DNA from: Nocardioides sp. Root190
Lineage (GTDB): Bacteria > Actinomycetota > Actinomycetes > Propionibacteriales > Nocardioidaceae
Length of the DNA stretch: 64,000 nucleotides
Direction: 5' to 3'
Assembly (NCBI RefSeq): GCF_001428565.1
Contig: NZ_LMIA01000001.1
Coordinates: 633,443-697,442 of the forward strand
The notes beneath the pieces were generated by a model. That model did not search any database. It was not told the DNA's origin and saw nothing but the letters and a program-made list of their open reading frames with translations. This document shows positions 35,641 to 43,135 of the stretch, piece by piece. A program made the position numbers and the translations under genes. Within the stretch, counting starts at the first letter, position 1. The number at the start of each line of letters is the position of its first letter.

Positions 35641-35688
35641 TTGAAGACTCAAGCATCTTGGAGCCGATGACAACGTTTGAGACTTCAA
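35641..35688. promoter_or_regulatory. Paired inverted motifs between TerD-vWA and ribA
   Basis: TTGAAGACTCAA at 35641-35652 and TTGAGACTTCAA at 35677-35688 are near-reverse complements of each other and each has TTGA/TCAA ends. They lie in the AT-rich shared promoter gap of two divergent genes. Probably a pair of regulator sites; the regulator is unknown, though a MarR gene follows ribA. Confidence 0.5.
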
Positions 35689-35704
35689 GTAATCAGGAGG
35701 GCCG

Positions 35705-36373
35705 ATGGCCGCCGAGCTGCTGCACCACGGCACCACCCCCACGCTGCCCGCCGCGACCGTCCGGACCAGCGTGAGCGTGCCGTTGCGCTTCCCCGACGGC
35801 TACGCGACCACGGCGACCGTGAGCACCTTCGCCGACCTGGCCGACGGCCGGGAGCACCTCCTGCTCGGGCTGGGCGACTGGCAGGGCGCACTGCGCCGTG
35901 CGGCCCTCGGCGGCACCGCTCCCCTGGTCCGGCCGCACAGCGAGTGCCTGACCGGCGACGTCTTCGGCTCCGAGAGGTGCGACTGCGGACCGCAGCTGCG
36001 CGAGGCCGTCGAGCGGATCACCGAGACCGGCGGGTTCCTGCTGTACCTACGCCAGGAGGGCCGCGGGATCGGCCTCTACGCCAAGCTCGACGCCTACGCG
36101 CTCCAGGACGCCGGGCTCGACACCTACGAGGCCAACACCGCGCTCGGTCGCGGCGAGGACGAGCGCGACTACACGGCCGCCGCGCAGATGCTGCTCGCCG
36201 TCGGAGCCGACCGGATCCGGCTCCTGAGCAACAATCCCGACAAGGCGATCCAGCTCGAGGACCTCGGCATCGTGGTCACCGAGCGCGTGCCCACGGGCGT
36301 CCACCTCACCGACGCCAACGCCCGCTACCTGACCGCGAAGCGGGACCACACCTCGCACACGTTGAGCCTCTAG
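35705..36373 (+). CDS. ribA: GTP cyclohydrolase II
   Basis: 222 residues, stand-alone (not fused to RibB). Zn ligands Cys81, Cys92 and Cys94 (HSECLTGD...RCDCG) match the E. coli spacing; RQEGRGIGLYAKLDAYALQD and LLSNNPDKAIQLE carry the GTP-site residues. First committed step of riboflavin synthesis: GTP to a diaminopyrimidinone. AGGAGG ends 4 bases before the ATG. No FMN riboswitch is recognisable in the 108-base leader. The MarR gene follows closely. Confidence 0.93.
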   Translation: MAAELLHHGTTPTLPAATVRTSVSVPLRFPDGYATTATVSTFADLADGREHLLLGLGDWQGALRRAALGGTAPLVRPHSECLTGDVFGSERCDCGPQLREAVERITETGGFLLYLRQEGRGIGLYAKLDAYALQDAGLDTYEANTALGRGEDERDYTAAAQMLLAVGADRIRLLSNNPDKAIQLEDLGIVVTERVPTGVHLTDANARYLTAKRDHTSHTLSL

Positions 36374-36443
36374 CCTGATGCGTACGAGCACCCCGGACCG
36401 CTCAGCGGTCGCCCCGACAGGCAAGCGAGCCGAAGGAGGAGCC

Positions 36444-36911
36444 ATGTCCGACGACGTACCCGACGACCTCTGGCTCACCGACGAGCAGATGGCGGCCTGG
36501 CTGCCGTTCATGCGGACGTTCGTCCAGCTGCCCCACGCACTGGACCGGCAGCTCCGCGAGACGGCCGGCATCAACCACGCCCACTACGGGATCCTCGCGA
36601 TGCTCTCCGCGCAGCCGGACCGCACCCTGTCAATGAGCGCCCTGGCTCACCAGACGGCGACCAGCCCGTCACGCCTCTCCCACGCGGTCGCCGGGCTCGA
36701 GCAGCGCGGATGGGTCGAGCGCAGCCAGTGCACCGAGGACAAGCGCATGCAGTACGCCGCCCTCACCCCCGCCGGCCAGGCACTGCTCGACGAGGTCGCC
36801 CCCGGCCACGTCGCCACCGTGCGACGGCTGGTGTTCGACCAGCTCAGCGCCACCGACGTGGCGGACCTGCGCCGGATCCTGACGAAGATCGTCGCCGCCG
36901 TCGAGGGTTGA
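36444..36911 (+). CDS. MarR-family transcriptional regulator
   Basis: 155 residues, winged helix: LSMSALAHQTATSPSRLSHA (about 59-78) is the recognition region, followed by the wing CTEDKRMQYAALTPAG. The ATG at 36444 has GAAGGAGGAG directly upstream. Ligand and targets unknown. The gene starts 70 bases after ribA and may be its cotranscript. Confidence 0.88.
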   Translation: MSDDVPDDLWLTDEQMAAWLPFMRTFVQLPHALDRQLRETAGINHAHYGILAMLSAQPDRTLSMSALAHQTATSPSRLSHAVAGLEQRGWVERSQCTEDKRMQYAALTPAGQALLDEVAPGHVATVRRLVFDQLSATDVADLRRILTKIVAAVEG

Positions 36912-37060
36912 GCCGGACTCGTCGTACCCCTCCGGATGGCCAGGACGAATGGCCCGTTGGGCCTAGGACTCTCCCCCCAGCGGAGGGCGCGCGAGCGGGG
37001 TCGACAGGCGCACCATCGATGGGAGCTCAACGACGAGCACCCATCGAACGGAGGCCGGTC

Positions 37061-37195
37061 ATGACCTGGCACACCACGACCACGACGAAGGCAGACCTCG
37101 ACGGCCTGCTCGCGCACATCAAGCACGAGGGCGGCACCGTCGCCAGCTGTCAGCACTGCACGGGAGGCCTGCTGGTCACGTGGTTCACGCTGTGA
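37061..37195 (+). CDS. Small hypothetical protein with a CxxC pair
   Basis: 44 residues: MTWHTTTTTKADLDGLL, then a C-terminal half with SCQHCTGG. GGAGG lies 5 bases before the ATG, and the codon use is typical of this genome, so I believe it is a real gene. The CxxC could bind metal or form a disulfide. Function unknown; 149 bases after the MarR gene and just before repeat element C. Confidence 0.55.
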   Translation: MTWHTTTTTKADLDGLLAHIKHEGGTVASCQHCTGGLLVTWFTL

Positions 37196-37228
37196 CGCGG
37201 GCGGCGGCCTGGTCGCGGGCCGGCCTGG

Positions 37229-37380
37229 GCTGCAACACGCTGTCCACCTGACCACCCAAGGGTTGTCGTCTCTTCCACGCCGTCCCAGCACGGCTTTCGA
37301 GACGGGAACTGTCGGGTAGTGAGGTGGACAGCGTGTTGCAGCGCAACTCGGCGCCCGCAACGCCAACAGCGTGTTGCAGC
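37229..37380. repeat. Nested inverted-repeat element C in a convergent gap
   Basis: A 21-base arm at 37229-37249 (begins GCTGCAACACGCTGTCCAC) is perfectly inverted at 37322-37342. A third copy of 15 bases (ACAGCGTGTTGCAGC), in the orientation of the second arm, lies at 37366-37380. The arm matches that of element A at 7675 in 16 of 17 bases (TGyAACACGCTGTCCAC), and the stretch ACGCCAAC(A/G)GCGTG is also shared. The gap separates the small CxxC gene from the convergent gabD. Confidence 0.85.
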
Positions 37381-37417
37381 GGACGTCGGCCCGCACGCGA
37401 GCACCCCGCGCGACGGA

Positions 37418-38902
37418 TCAGCTCCAGTCCACGCTGAAGTACTGGGTCTCCTGGTACTCCTCGAGCCCTTCATGGGCACCCTCGCGGCCGAGGCCGCTCT
37501 GTTTGAGGCCACCGAAGGGCGCCGACGGGTCGGAGACCAGGCCCCGGTTGATCCCGACCATGCCGGCGTCGATCCGCTCGGCGAGCTGCAGCGCGCGCTT
37601 GAGGTCCCCGGCGAAGACGTACGCCGCCAGGCCCATCTCGCTGTCGTTGACCAGCTCGACCAGTGTGTCCTCGTCGTCCCAGGTCACGATCGGCGCGACC
37701 GGGGCGAAGATCTCCTCCTGCACGAGCCGTGCGTCGGGGGCGACGTCGGCAACGACGGTCGGTGCGAGGAAGTAGCCGCTGAGACCGTCGGGCACCTCGG
37801 CGCGGGCGACCACCCGCGCGCCGCCGGCCAGCGCGTCGTCGAGCAGCCCGTTGACCCGGTCGACCGCGCGGGCGTTGATGAGGGGTCCGATCTCGGTGCC
37901 CGGCTCCGCGCCGCGGCCGACCACCAGCGCGGACACCCGCTGGGCGAGGAGCGCGGTGAACTCCTCGGCCACGGCGACGTGCACGTAGAGCCGGTTCGCG
38001 GCGGTGCAGGCCTGGCCGCCACCGCGGAACTTCGCGACCATCGCCCCGTCGACGGCGGCGACCACGTCGGCGTCCTCGGTGACGACGAAGGGTGCGTTGC
38101 CGCCGAGCTCCATCGAGGCATTGAGGACCCGGTCGGCGGCCTGGCGCAGCAGGTGGCGCCCGACGCCGGTCGAGCCGGTGAAGGAGATCTTGCGGACCCG
38201 CGGGTCGGCCAGCCAGGTGCCGACGACGTCGTCCGGTTCGGTGGTGGGTACGACGTTGACGACTCCCGCGGGCACCCCGGCCTCGGCGAGCAGGCGGGCG
38301 ACGGCGAACGCCGTCAGGGGCGTCTCGGCTGCGGGCTTGAGCACGACCGTGCACCCCGCGGCCAGCGCGGGGGCGATCTTGCGGGTCGCCATCGCCGCCG
38401 GGAAGTTCCACGGCGTCACCAGGGCAGCGATCCCGACCGGGCGACGGGTCACGACCGAGCGGACGCCGCCCGCGGGCGCCGACCCGAAGGAGCCGTCGAT
38501 GCGCACCGCCTCCTCGGCGAACCAGCGGAAGAACTCCCCCGCGTAGGCGACCTCGGCACGGGCGTCGGCGACCGACTTGCCGTTCTCGGCGCAGATCAGG
38601 GTGGCGAGCTCGTCGGCGTCGCGTCGCATCAGCTCGAAGGCCCGGTGCAGGATCTCCGAGCGACGACGCGGCGGGGTCGCGGCCCAGCCCGCGGCGGCCG
38701 CCGCGGCGGCGTCGACCGCTGCCGTGGCCTGGTCGGCGCCGGCATTGCCGACCGCGGCGAGGACCGCCTTGTCGGCGGGGTCGTCGACGTCGTAGGTCCC
38801 GAGGTCGCCGCGCAGCCAGGCTCCGCCGATGTGCACCCCGTGTGCCGGCGCGAGCCGGGCGAGGATCTCCTCGAGCGAGGTCGCCGTCGCGACCGTGCTC
38901 AT
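37418..38902 (-). CDS. gabD: Succinate-semialdehyde-type aldehyde dehydrogenase
   Basis: 494 residues. Seen: TPWNFPAAMATRKIAPALAAG near 157-177, the Glu in MELGGNAPF and the nucleophile Cys in GGGQACTAANRLYV. The TRKIAPALAAG wording is characteristic of GabD-type succinate-semialdehyde dehydrogenases. It turns succinate semialdehyde into succinate. Its ATG overlaps the gabT stop (ATGA), so the pair is coupled and forms the GABA-degradation route. Confidence 0.88.
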   Translation of the reverse strand: MSTVATATSLEEILARLAPAHGVHIGGAWLRGDLGTYDVDDPADKAVLAAVGNAGADQATAAVDAAAAAAAGWAATPPRRRSEILHRAFELMRRDADELATLICAENGKSVADARAEVAYAGEFFRWFAEEAVRIDGSFGSAPAGGVRSVVTRRPVGIAALVTPWNFPAAMATRKIAPALAAGCTVVLKPAAETPLTAFAVARLLAEAGVPAGVVNVVPTTEPDDVVGTWLADPRVRKISFTGSTGVGRHLLRQAADRVLNASMELGGNAPFVVTEDADVVAAVDGAMVAKFRGGGQACTAANRLYVHVAVAEEFTALLAQRVSALVVGRGAEPGTEIGPLINARAVDRVNGLLDDALAGGARVVARAEVPDGLSGYFLAPTVVADVAPDARLVQEEIFAPVAPIVTWDDEDTLVELVNDSEMGLAAYVFAGDLKRALQLAERIDAGMVGINRGLVSDPSAPFGGLKQSGLGREGAHEGLEEYQETQYFSVDWS

Positions 38903-40266
38903 CGGGCGATCCCGGCGAGCGCTGCCTCGACGACGTCGAAGGCCTCGTGCAGCTGGGCGTCGGTGATCGAGAGCGGAGGCAGGAAGCGCAGGACGTTGCC
39001 GTAGGTGCCGCAGGTGAGGACGATGACCCCCTCGGCGTGGCACCGCGCGGCGATCTCCCTGGCCAGTGCGGGGTCCGGGGCGTCGGTGTCGGCCACGACG
39101 AGCTCGACGGCGAGCATCGCGCCACGCCCCCGGATCTCCCCGATCCGGCTGTCCCGGGCAGCGATCGTCCCGAGCCGCGCGACCACCAGGTCCTCGATCG
39201 CGCCGGCCCGCGCCACCAGGCCGTCGGCCTCGATGGTCTCGATGACCGCGAGCGCCGCGGCGCAGGCGAGCGGGTTGCCGCCGTACGTCCCGCCCAGTCC
39301 GCCCGCGTGGACGGCGTCCATCATCTCGGCGCGACCGGTGACGGCGGACAGCGGAAGGCCGCCCGCGATGCCCTTGGCCGTCACGATCAGGTCGGGTACG
39401 ACGTCCTCGTGGTCGCACGCGAACATCGCGCCGGTGCGGGCGAAACCGCTCTGCACCTCGTCGGCGACGAACACCACGCCGTTGGCCCGGCACCAGTCGA
39501 CCAGCCCGGCGAGGAAGCCCTCGGCGGGGACGATGAAGCCGCCCTCCCCCTGGATCGGCTCGATCACGACAGCGGCCAGGTTGGCGGCACCGACCTGCTT
39601 CTCGATGACGTCGATGGCTCGTGCGGCGGCGTCCGCACCGTCGAGATCCCCGTCGCGGTAGGGGTAGGACAGCGGCGCCCGGTAGACCTCGGCGGCGAAC
39701 GGCCCGAACCCGTGCTTGTAGGGCATCGACTTGGCGGTCATCGCCATCGTCAGGTTGGTGCGGCCGTGATAGGCGTGGTCGAAGACGACGACGGCCTGGC
39801 GACCGGTGTGGTGGCGGGCGATCTTGACCGCGTTCTCGACGGCCTCGGCGCCGGAATTGAAGAGCACCGAGCGCTTGTCGTGGTCGCCCGGGGTGAGCCG
39901 GTTCAGCTGCTCGGCAACGGCGACGTACCCCTCGTAGGGCGTGACCATGAAGCAGGTGTGCGTGAACGCGGCGGCCTGCTCCTGGACGGCTGCGACGACG
40001 CGGGGCGCACTGGAACCGACGGTGGTGACCGCGATGCCGGAGCCGAGGTCGATCAGCACGTTGCCGTCGACGTCCTCGACCAGTCCGCCGCCGGCGTGCG
40101 CCGCGAACACGGGCATCGTCGTGCCGACGCCCGACGCGACGGCTGCGGTCTTGCGGGCCATCAGCGCGATCGAGCGGGGGCCCGGGATCTCGGTGACCAG
40201 GCGACGGGCTCGGTCGAGCTCCGGCTGGGCGGTGGGCGCGGGCGCGGGGGCAGACGTCTCGGTCAC
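38899..40266 (-). CDS. gabT: 4-aminobutyrate aminotransferase
   Basis: 455 residues, class III PLP aminotransferase. Seen: FNSGAEAVENAVKIAR, DHAYHGRTNLTMAMT, VIEPIQGEGGF, DEVQSGFARTG and the PLP Lys in TAKGIAGGLP. It converts 4-aminobutyrate and 2-oxoglutarate to succinate semialdehyde and glutamate. The GTG at 40266 is my choice; an ATG at 40326 is in frame but would run into the LysR promoter. LysR is divergent. Confidence 0.9.
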   Translation of the reverse strand: MTETSAPAPAPTAQPELDRARRLVTEIPGPRSIALMARKTAAVASGVGTTMPVFAAHAGGGLVEDVDGNVLIDLGSGIAVTTVGSSAPRVVAAVQEQAAAFTHTCFMVTPYEGYVAVAEQLNRLTPGDHDKRSVLFNSGAEAVENAVKIARHHTGRQAVVVFDHAYHGRTNLTMAMTAKSMPYKHGFGPFAAEVYRAPLSYPYRDGDLDGADAAARAIDVIEKQVGAANLAAVVIEPIQGEGGFIVPAEGFLAGLVDWCRANGVVFVADEVQSGFARTGAMFACDHEDVVPDLIVTAKGIAGGLPLSAVTGRAEMMDAVHAGGLGGTYGGNPLACAAALAVIETIEADGLVARAGAIEDLVVARLGTIAARDSRIGEIRGRGAMLAVELVVADTDAPDPALAREIAARCHAEGVIVLTCGTYGNVLRFLPPLSITDAQLHEAFDVVEAALAGIAR

Positions 40267-40288
40267 CTCTTCATGGTGCGCCGCGCCC

Positions 40289-40329
40289 TTGCATGTCGTC
40301 CAATGCCAGTTGGTTCGGATTTGCATGTC
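40289..40329. promoter_or_regulatory. Paired TTGCATGTC sites between gabT and lysR
   Basis: TTGCATGTC occurs at 40289-40297 and 40321-40329, start to start 32 bases, about three helical turns. Two spaced sites in a divergent LysR gap are what a LysR tetramer would use. The LysR regulator probably controls gabTD from here. Confidence 0.5.
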
Positions 40330-40350
40330 CTCACGGCATATTCTCGATGC

Positions 40351-41250
40351 ATGGACCTGCGCCTCCTGACCACCTTCAGCACCGTCGCCGACCTGGGATC
40401 GGTGAGCGCAGCGGCGGCCGCGCTCCACGTCACCCAGCCCGCCCTGTCGCGGCAGGTCCAGCAGCTCGAGCGCCAGGTCGGCGTCAGCCTCTTCCACCGG
40501 CACCACCGGCGGCTGAGCCTGACCGCGGCCGGCCACACCTTCCTGGCGGCCGCACGCGACGTGCTGACCAGCTCGGAGGCCGCCCGGTCACTGGCCGAGG
40601 CGCTCGCCGCCGGACGCCTGGAGCGGGTCCGCGCCGCCGCGCCCACCACGACCCTCACCGACGTGGTCGCGCCCTTCCTGGCCACACTCGGGCCCGAGGA
40701 TCCACTGATCACGGTGCAGGAGGCGCACTCGGCGCAGGCCGTCGACGGTCTCCTGGACCACCTCGACCTGGCCGTGCTGACCATCCCGCCGCCACGCCAC
40801 CTCGCGAGCGCGACGGTCGCCGAGCTCCCGGTGTGGGCCTACGTCCACGCCGATCATCCGTACGCCGGCCGCGACGCCGTACCCGTCGCCGAGCTCGCCG
40901 ACCAGCGCCTCCTGGTCCTCGACCCCGGCTCCCGCCCCCGGACGCTCCTCGACGAGGCCCTCCTGCGCGCCACGATCGCACCCCGCGAGGTCGCGGAGTG
41001 CTCCAACCCGCAGGTCGCCCAGGCCCTCGCTGCTGCCCGCCGCGGCGTCGCCGTGGTGTCCGACGACCCGCGTTTCGACCTCGAGCGAGCCCTGGTCCTC
41101 GACGCCTCCGGCACCCCCCTCAGCCTCAGGCTGGTCGCCGCCTGGGACCCCCAGCACCACGCCGCGACCGAGCTGGCCGCGATCGCCGCGCGCCTGGCGG
41201 GCTTCTGCGCCGAGCGCTACCCGCCGTCGTCGTGGCGAGCGGGCTTGTAA
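40351..41250 (+). CDS. LysR-family transcriptional regulator
   Basis: 299 residues. N-terminal winged helix MDLRLLTTFSTVADLGS ... AAAALHVTQPALSRQVQQLE (about 18-37) is textbook LysR; the rest is the substrate-binding-like domain. Probable activator or repressor of the divergent gabT-gabD operon, by position. The stop codon lies inside the left arm of repeat element D. Confidence 0.9.
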   Translation: MDLRLLTTFSTVADLGSVSAAAAALHVTQPALSRQVQQLERQVGVSLFHRHHRRLSLTAAGHTFLAAARDVLTSSEAARSLAEALAAGRLERVRAAAPTTTLTDVVAPFLATLGPEDPLITVQEAHSAQAVDGLLDHLDLAVLTIPPPRHLASATVAELPVWAYVHADHPYAGRDAVPVAELADQRLLVLDPGSRPRTLLDEALLRATIAPREVAECSNPQVAQALAAARRGVAVVSDDPRFDLERALVLDASGTPLSLRLVAAWDPQHHAATELAAIAARLAGFCAERYPPSSWRAGL

Positions 41251-41482
41251 CTACGTGTTCGTGCTCGAAAAACCGCCTCACAGCACCCGGGTAGGTGCAA
41301 CAGCGCCCGGGAAGATGACCGGAGTTGACGGGAGTGCCGAGGCCGAGAGCGCGGTACGACGCACTCCGGCCCGGCACATCCGGCGCAACGCCCCCCACCT
41401 GCCCATCCGGCTACCGCCGTGCTGTGGCACCTACCCGGGCGCTGTGACACGCGGAACGCGACACGAACACGTAGTTACAAGC
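41243..41482. repeat. Nested inverted-repeat element D in a convergent gap
   Basis: A 21-base outer arm (41243-41263, core TGTAACTACGTGTTCGTG) is perfectly inverted at 41462-41482. Just inside is a second pair of 24-base arms with two mismatches around CCCGGGTAGGTGC (left about 41281-41304, right about 41421-41444). A GCTGTGACACGC string recalls the arms of elements A and C. The first bases overlap the LysR stop; the end is 10 bases from the alcohol dehydrogenase stop. Confidence 0.85.
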
Positions 41483-41492
41483 GGCGTGCGGG

Positions 41493-42548
41493 TCAGACGA
41501 TCGTGCTCGCGTCGATCACGAACCGGTAGCGCACGTCCGAGGCGAGGACCCGCTCGTACGCCTCGTTGATCGCGTCGGCAGCGATGACCTCGATCTCGGA
41601 GCCGATGCCGTGCTCGGCGCAGAAGTCGAGCATCTCCTGGGTCTCGGCGATACCGCCGATCATCGAACCCGAGAACGACTTGCGGCCGTAGATGAGCGCC
41701 ATCGGCGACACCTCGAACGCCGACGGAGGGGCCCCGACGTTGACCATCGCGCCACCGACGGCGAGCAGGCCGAGGTAGGCGTTGGCGTCGATGCTCGCGC
41801 TGACCGTGTTGATGATGATGTCGAACCGGCCGGCGAGCACCTCGAAGGTCGCCGGGTCGCTGGTCGCGTGGTAGTCGTCGGCGCCCAGGCGCTCCGCGTC
41901 CTCCTGCTTCTTCAGCGACTGCGACAGCACGGTCACCTCGGCGCCGAGGGCGTGGGCGATCTTGACGCCCATGTGGCCCAGGCCGCCGAGGCCGACGACG
42001 GCGACCTTCTTGCCGGGACCTGCGCCCCAGTGGCGCAGCGGGGAGTACGTCGTGATGCCGGCGCACAGCAGCGGTGCGGCCGCCGCGGGGTCGAGGCCCT
42101 CGGGCACCGAGAGCACGAAGTGCTCGTCGACGACGACGTGCGTGGAGTAGCCGCCCTGGGTGGTGCTGCCGTCGCGGTCCCGCGCGGCGTAGGTGCCGAC
42201 GGAGCCGTTCAGGCAGAACTGCTCGTCGCCGCCGAGGCAGGCAACGCACTCACGGCAGGCGTTGACGAGGCAGCCGACGCCGACGCGCTGGCCGACCTCG
42301 TGCCGGGTCACGGCCGAGCCGACCTCGGTGACGATGCCGACGATCTCGTGACCGGGGACGACCGGGTAGGGCTGGGGACCCCAGTCACCTCGGACCGTGT
42401 GGATGTCGGAGTGGCAGATGCCGGCGTACTCGATGGAGATCAGCACGTCGTTGGCGCCGACCTCGCGGCGCTCGATCGTGGTGCGGACCAACGGCTCGCC
42501 GCTCGCCGGTGCGGCGTGGGCGATGACCTCGGTGCGGGTGTAGCTCAT
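41493..42548 (-). CDS. Zn-dependent alcohol dehydrogenase (cinnamyl-alcohol / AdhC type)
   Basis: 351 residues, MDR family. Seen: catalytic Zn ligands in GICHSD and GHE, structural Zn Cys set in [15 protein letters not shown], and cofactor loop [15 protein letters not shown]-type aldehyde reductase/alcohol dehydrogenase of broad range, by family. I chose the ATG at 42548: GAGGAGAAGAG lies just upstream. In-frame ATG codons of a tandem repeat and a GTG at 42614 that overlaps the merR stop give longer alternatives. The MerR gene upstream is its likely regulator. Confidence 0.9.
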   Translation of the reverse strand: MSYTRTEVIAHAAPASGEPLVRTTIERREVGANDVLISIEYAGICHSDIHTVRGDWGPQPYPVVPGHEIVGIVTEVGSAVTRHEVGQRVGVGCLVNACRECVACLGGDEQFCLNGSVGTYAARDRDGSTTQGGYSTHVVVDEHFVLSVPEGLDPAAAAPLLCAGITTYSPLRHWGAGPGKKVAVVGLGGLGHMGVKIAHALGAEVTVLSQSLKKQEDAERLGADDYHATSDPATFEVLAGRFDIIINTVSASIDANAYLGLLAVGGAMVNVGAPPSAFEVSPMALIYGRKSFSGSMIGGIAETQEMLDFCAEHGIGSEIEVIAADAINEAYERVLASDVRYRFVIDASTIV

Positions 42549-42614
42549 GGGACTCTTCTCCTCATCGACTGCGTTCATTGCGGAGTTCATTGCTGCGTTC
42601 ATTGCGGAGTTCAC
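42549..42614 (-). repeat. Tandem 24-base repeat before the alcohol dehydrogenase
   Basis: The minus strand reads two 24-base units, each of the pattern (A/G)TGAACTCCGCA + ATGAACGCAGyA/C, in frame with the dehydrogenase. They supply one GTG and three ATG start-like codons (peptide [15 protein letters not shown]). The GTG overlaps the merR stop codon. Confidence 0.75.
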
Positions 42615-43066
42615 TTGGCCTTCCTCAGCTCGTCTGCGAGCTCTGCGGCGGAGGCCGACCACGTCGCCGCACCCTCCTCGTCGCCGGCCACGACCGCCTT
42701 CCAGTAGTCCACCTTGAGCTGGACGTACCGACGTCGTACGGCGAGCAGCTCGGCCTCCCGCTCCAGGCGCCTTCCCTGGGCGGCGAGCAGCTCCACCTGG
42801 AGCCCGGCGGCAGCAGGGCCGAGCACGCTGTTCGCGACGTACTGGCGCATGTCGTTGACCGACATGCCCGTCGCGCTCAGGCAGGCCACCCACATCAGCA
42901 CGTCGAGGTCGTCCTCGTCGTAGACGCGGTGGCCGCTGCTCGCCGATCGGCTCGGCGGGCGGACGACCCCGATCGACTCGTAGTAGCGCAGCGTGCTGGC
43001 CGGGAGTCCCGTCAGCGCCGATGCTTCCTTGATCGAGAAGGTCCGGGTGTCGGCTCGTGCACTCAC
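42611..43066 (-). CDS. MerR-family regulator, NmlR/AdhR-like
   Basis: 151 residues from a GTG. Seen: [24 protein letters not shown] (first helix-turn-helix, abbreviated as TLRYYE motif at 25-30) and a single Cys62 in the segment CLSATGMSV, which is the place of the reactive Cys in NmlR/AdhR regulators that sense electrophiles or aldehydes. It likely activates itself and the downstream alcohol dehydrogenase, giving aldehyde detoxification on demand. Confidence 0.88.
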   Translation of the reverse strand: MSARADTRTFSIKEASALTGLPASTLRYYESIGVVRPPSRSASSGHRVYDEDDLDVLMWVACLSATGMSVNDMRQYVANSVLGPAAAGLQVELLAAQGRRLEREAELLAVRRRYVQLKVDYWKAVVAGDEEGAATWSASAAELADELRKAK

Positions 43067-43073
43067 TTCATCG

Positions 43074-43103
43074 AGCGTAGGAACTTCAAGTACTTGAAGT
43101 CAA
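43074..43103 (-). promoter_or_regulatory. MerR-type promoter with 18-bp palindrome
   Basis: On the minus strand TTGACT (-35, 43098-43103) and TACGCT (-10, 43074-43079) are separated by 18 bases. The gap and the -35 carry ACTTCAAGTACTTGAAGT (43083-43100), a perfect palindrome. Overlong spacing with the operator inside is the hallmark of MerR-controlled promoters. Confidence 0.75.
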
Positions 43104-43135
43104 AGGTGACCTGCGGCACCCCACCGCAGCGCGTG

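Noticed and set aside
35597..35704. FMN riboswitch before ribA
   Set aside because: None of the conserved FMN-element blocks is present in the 108-base gap; it holds only the mirrored TTGA motifs.
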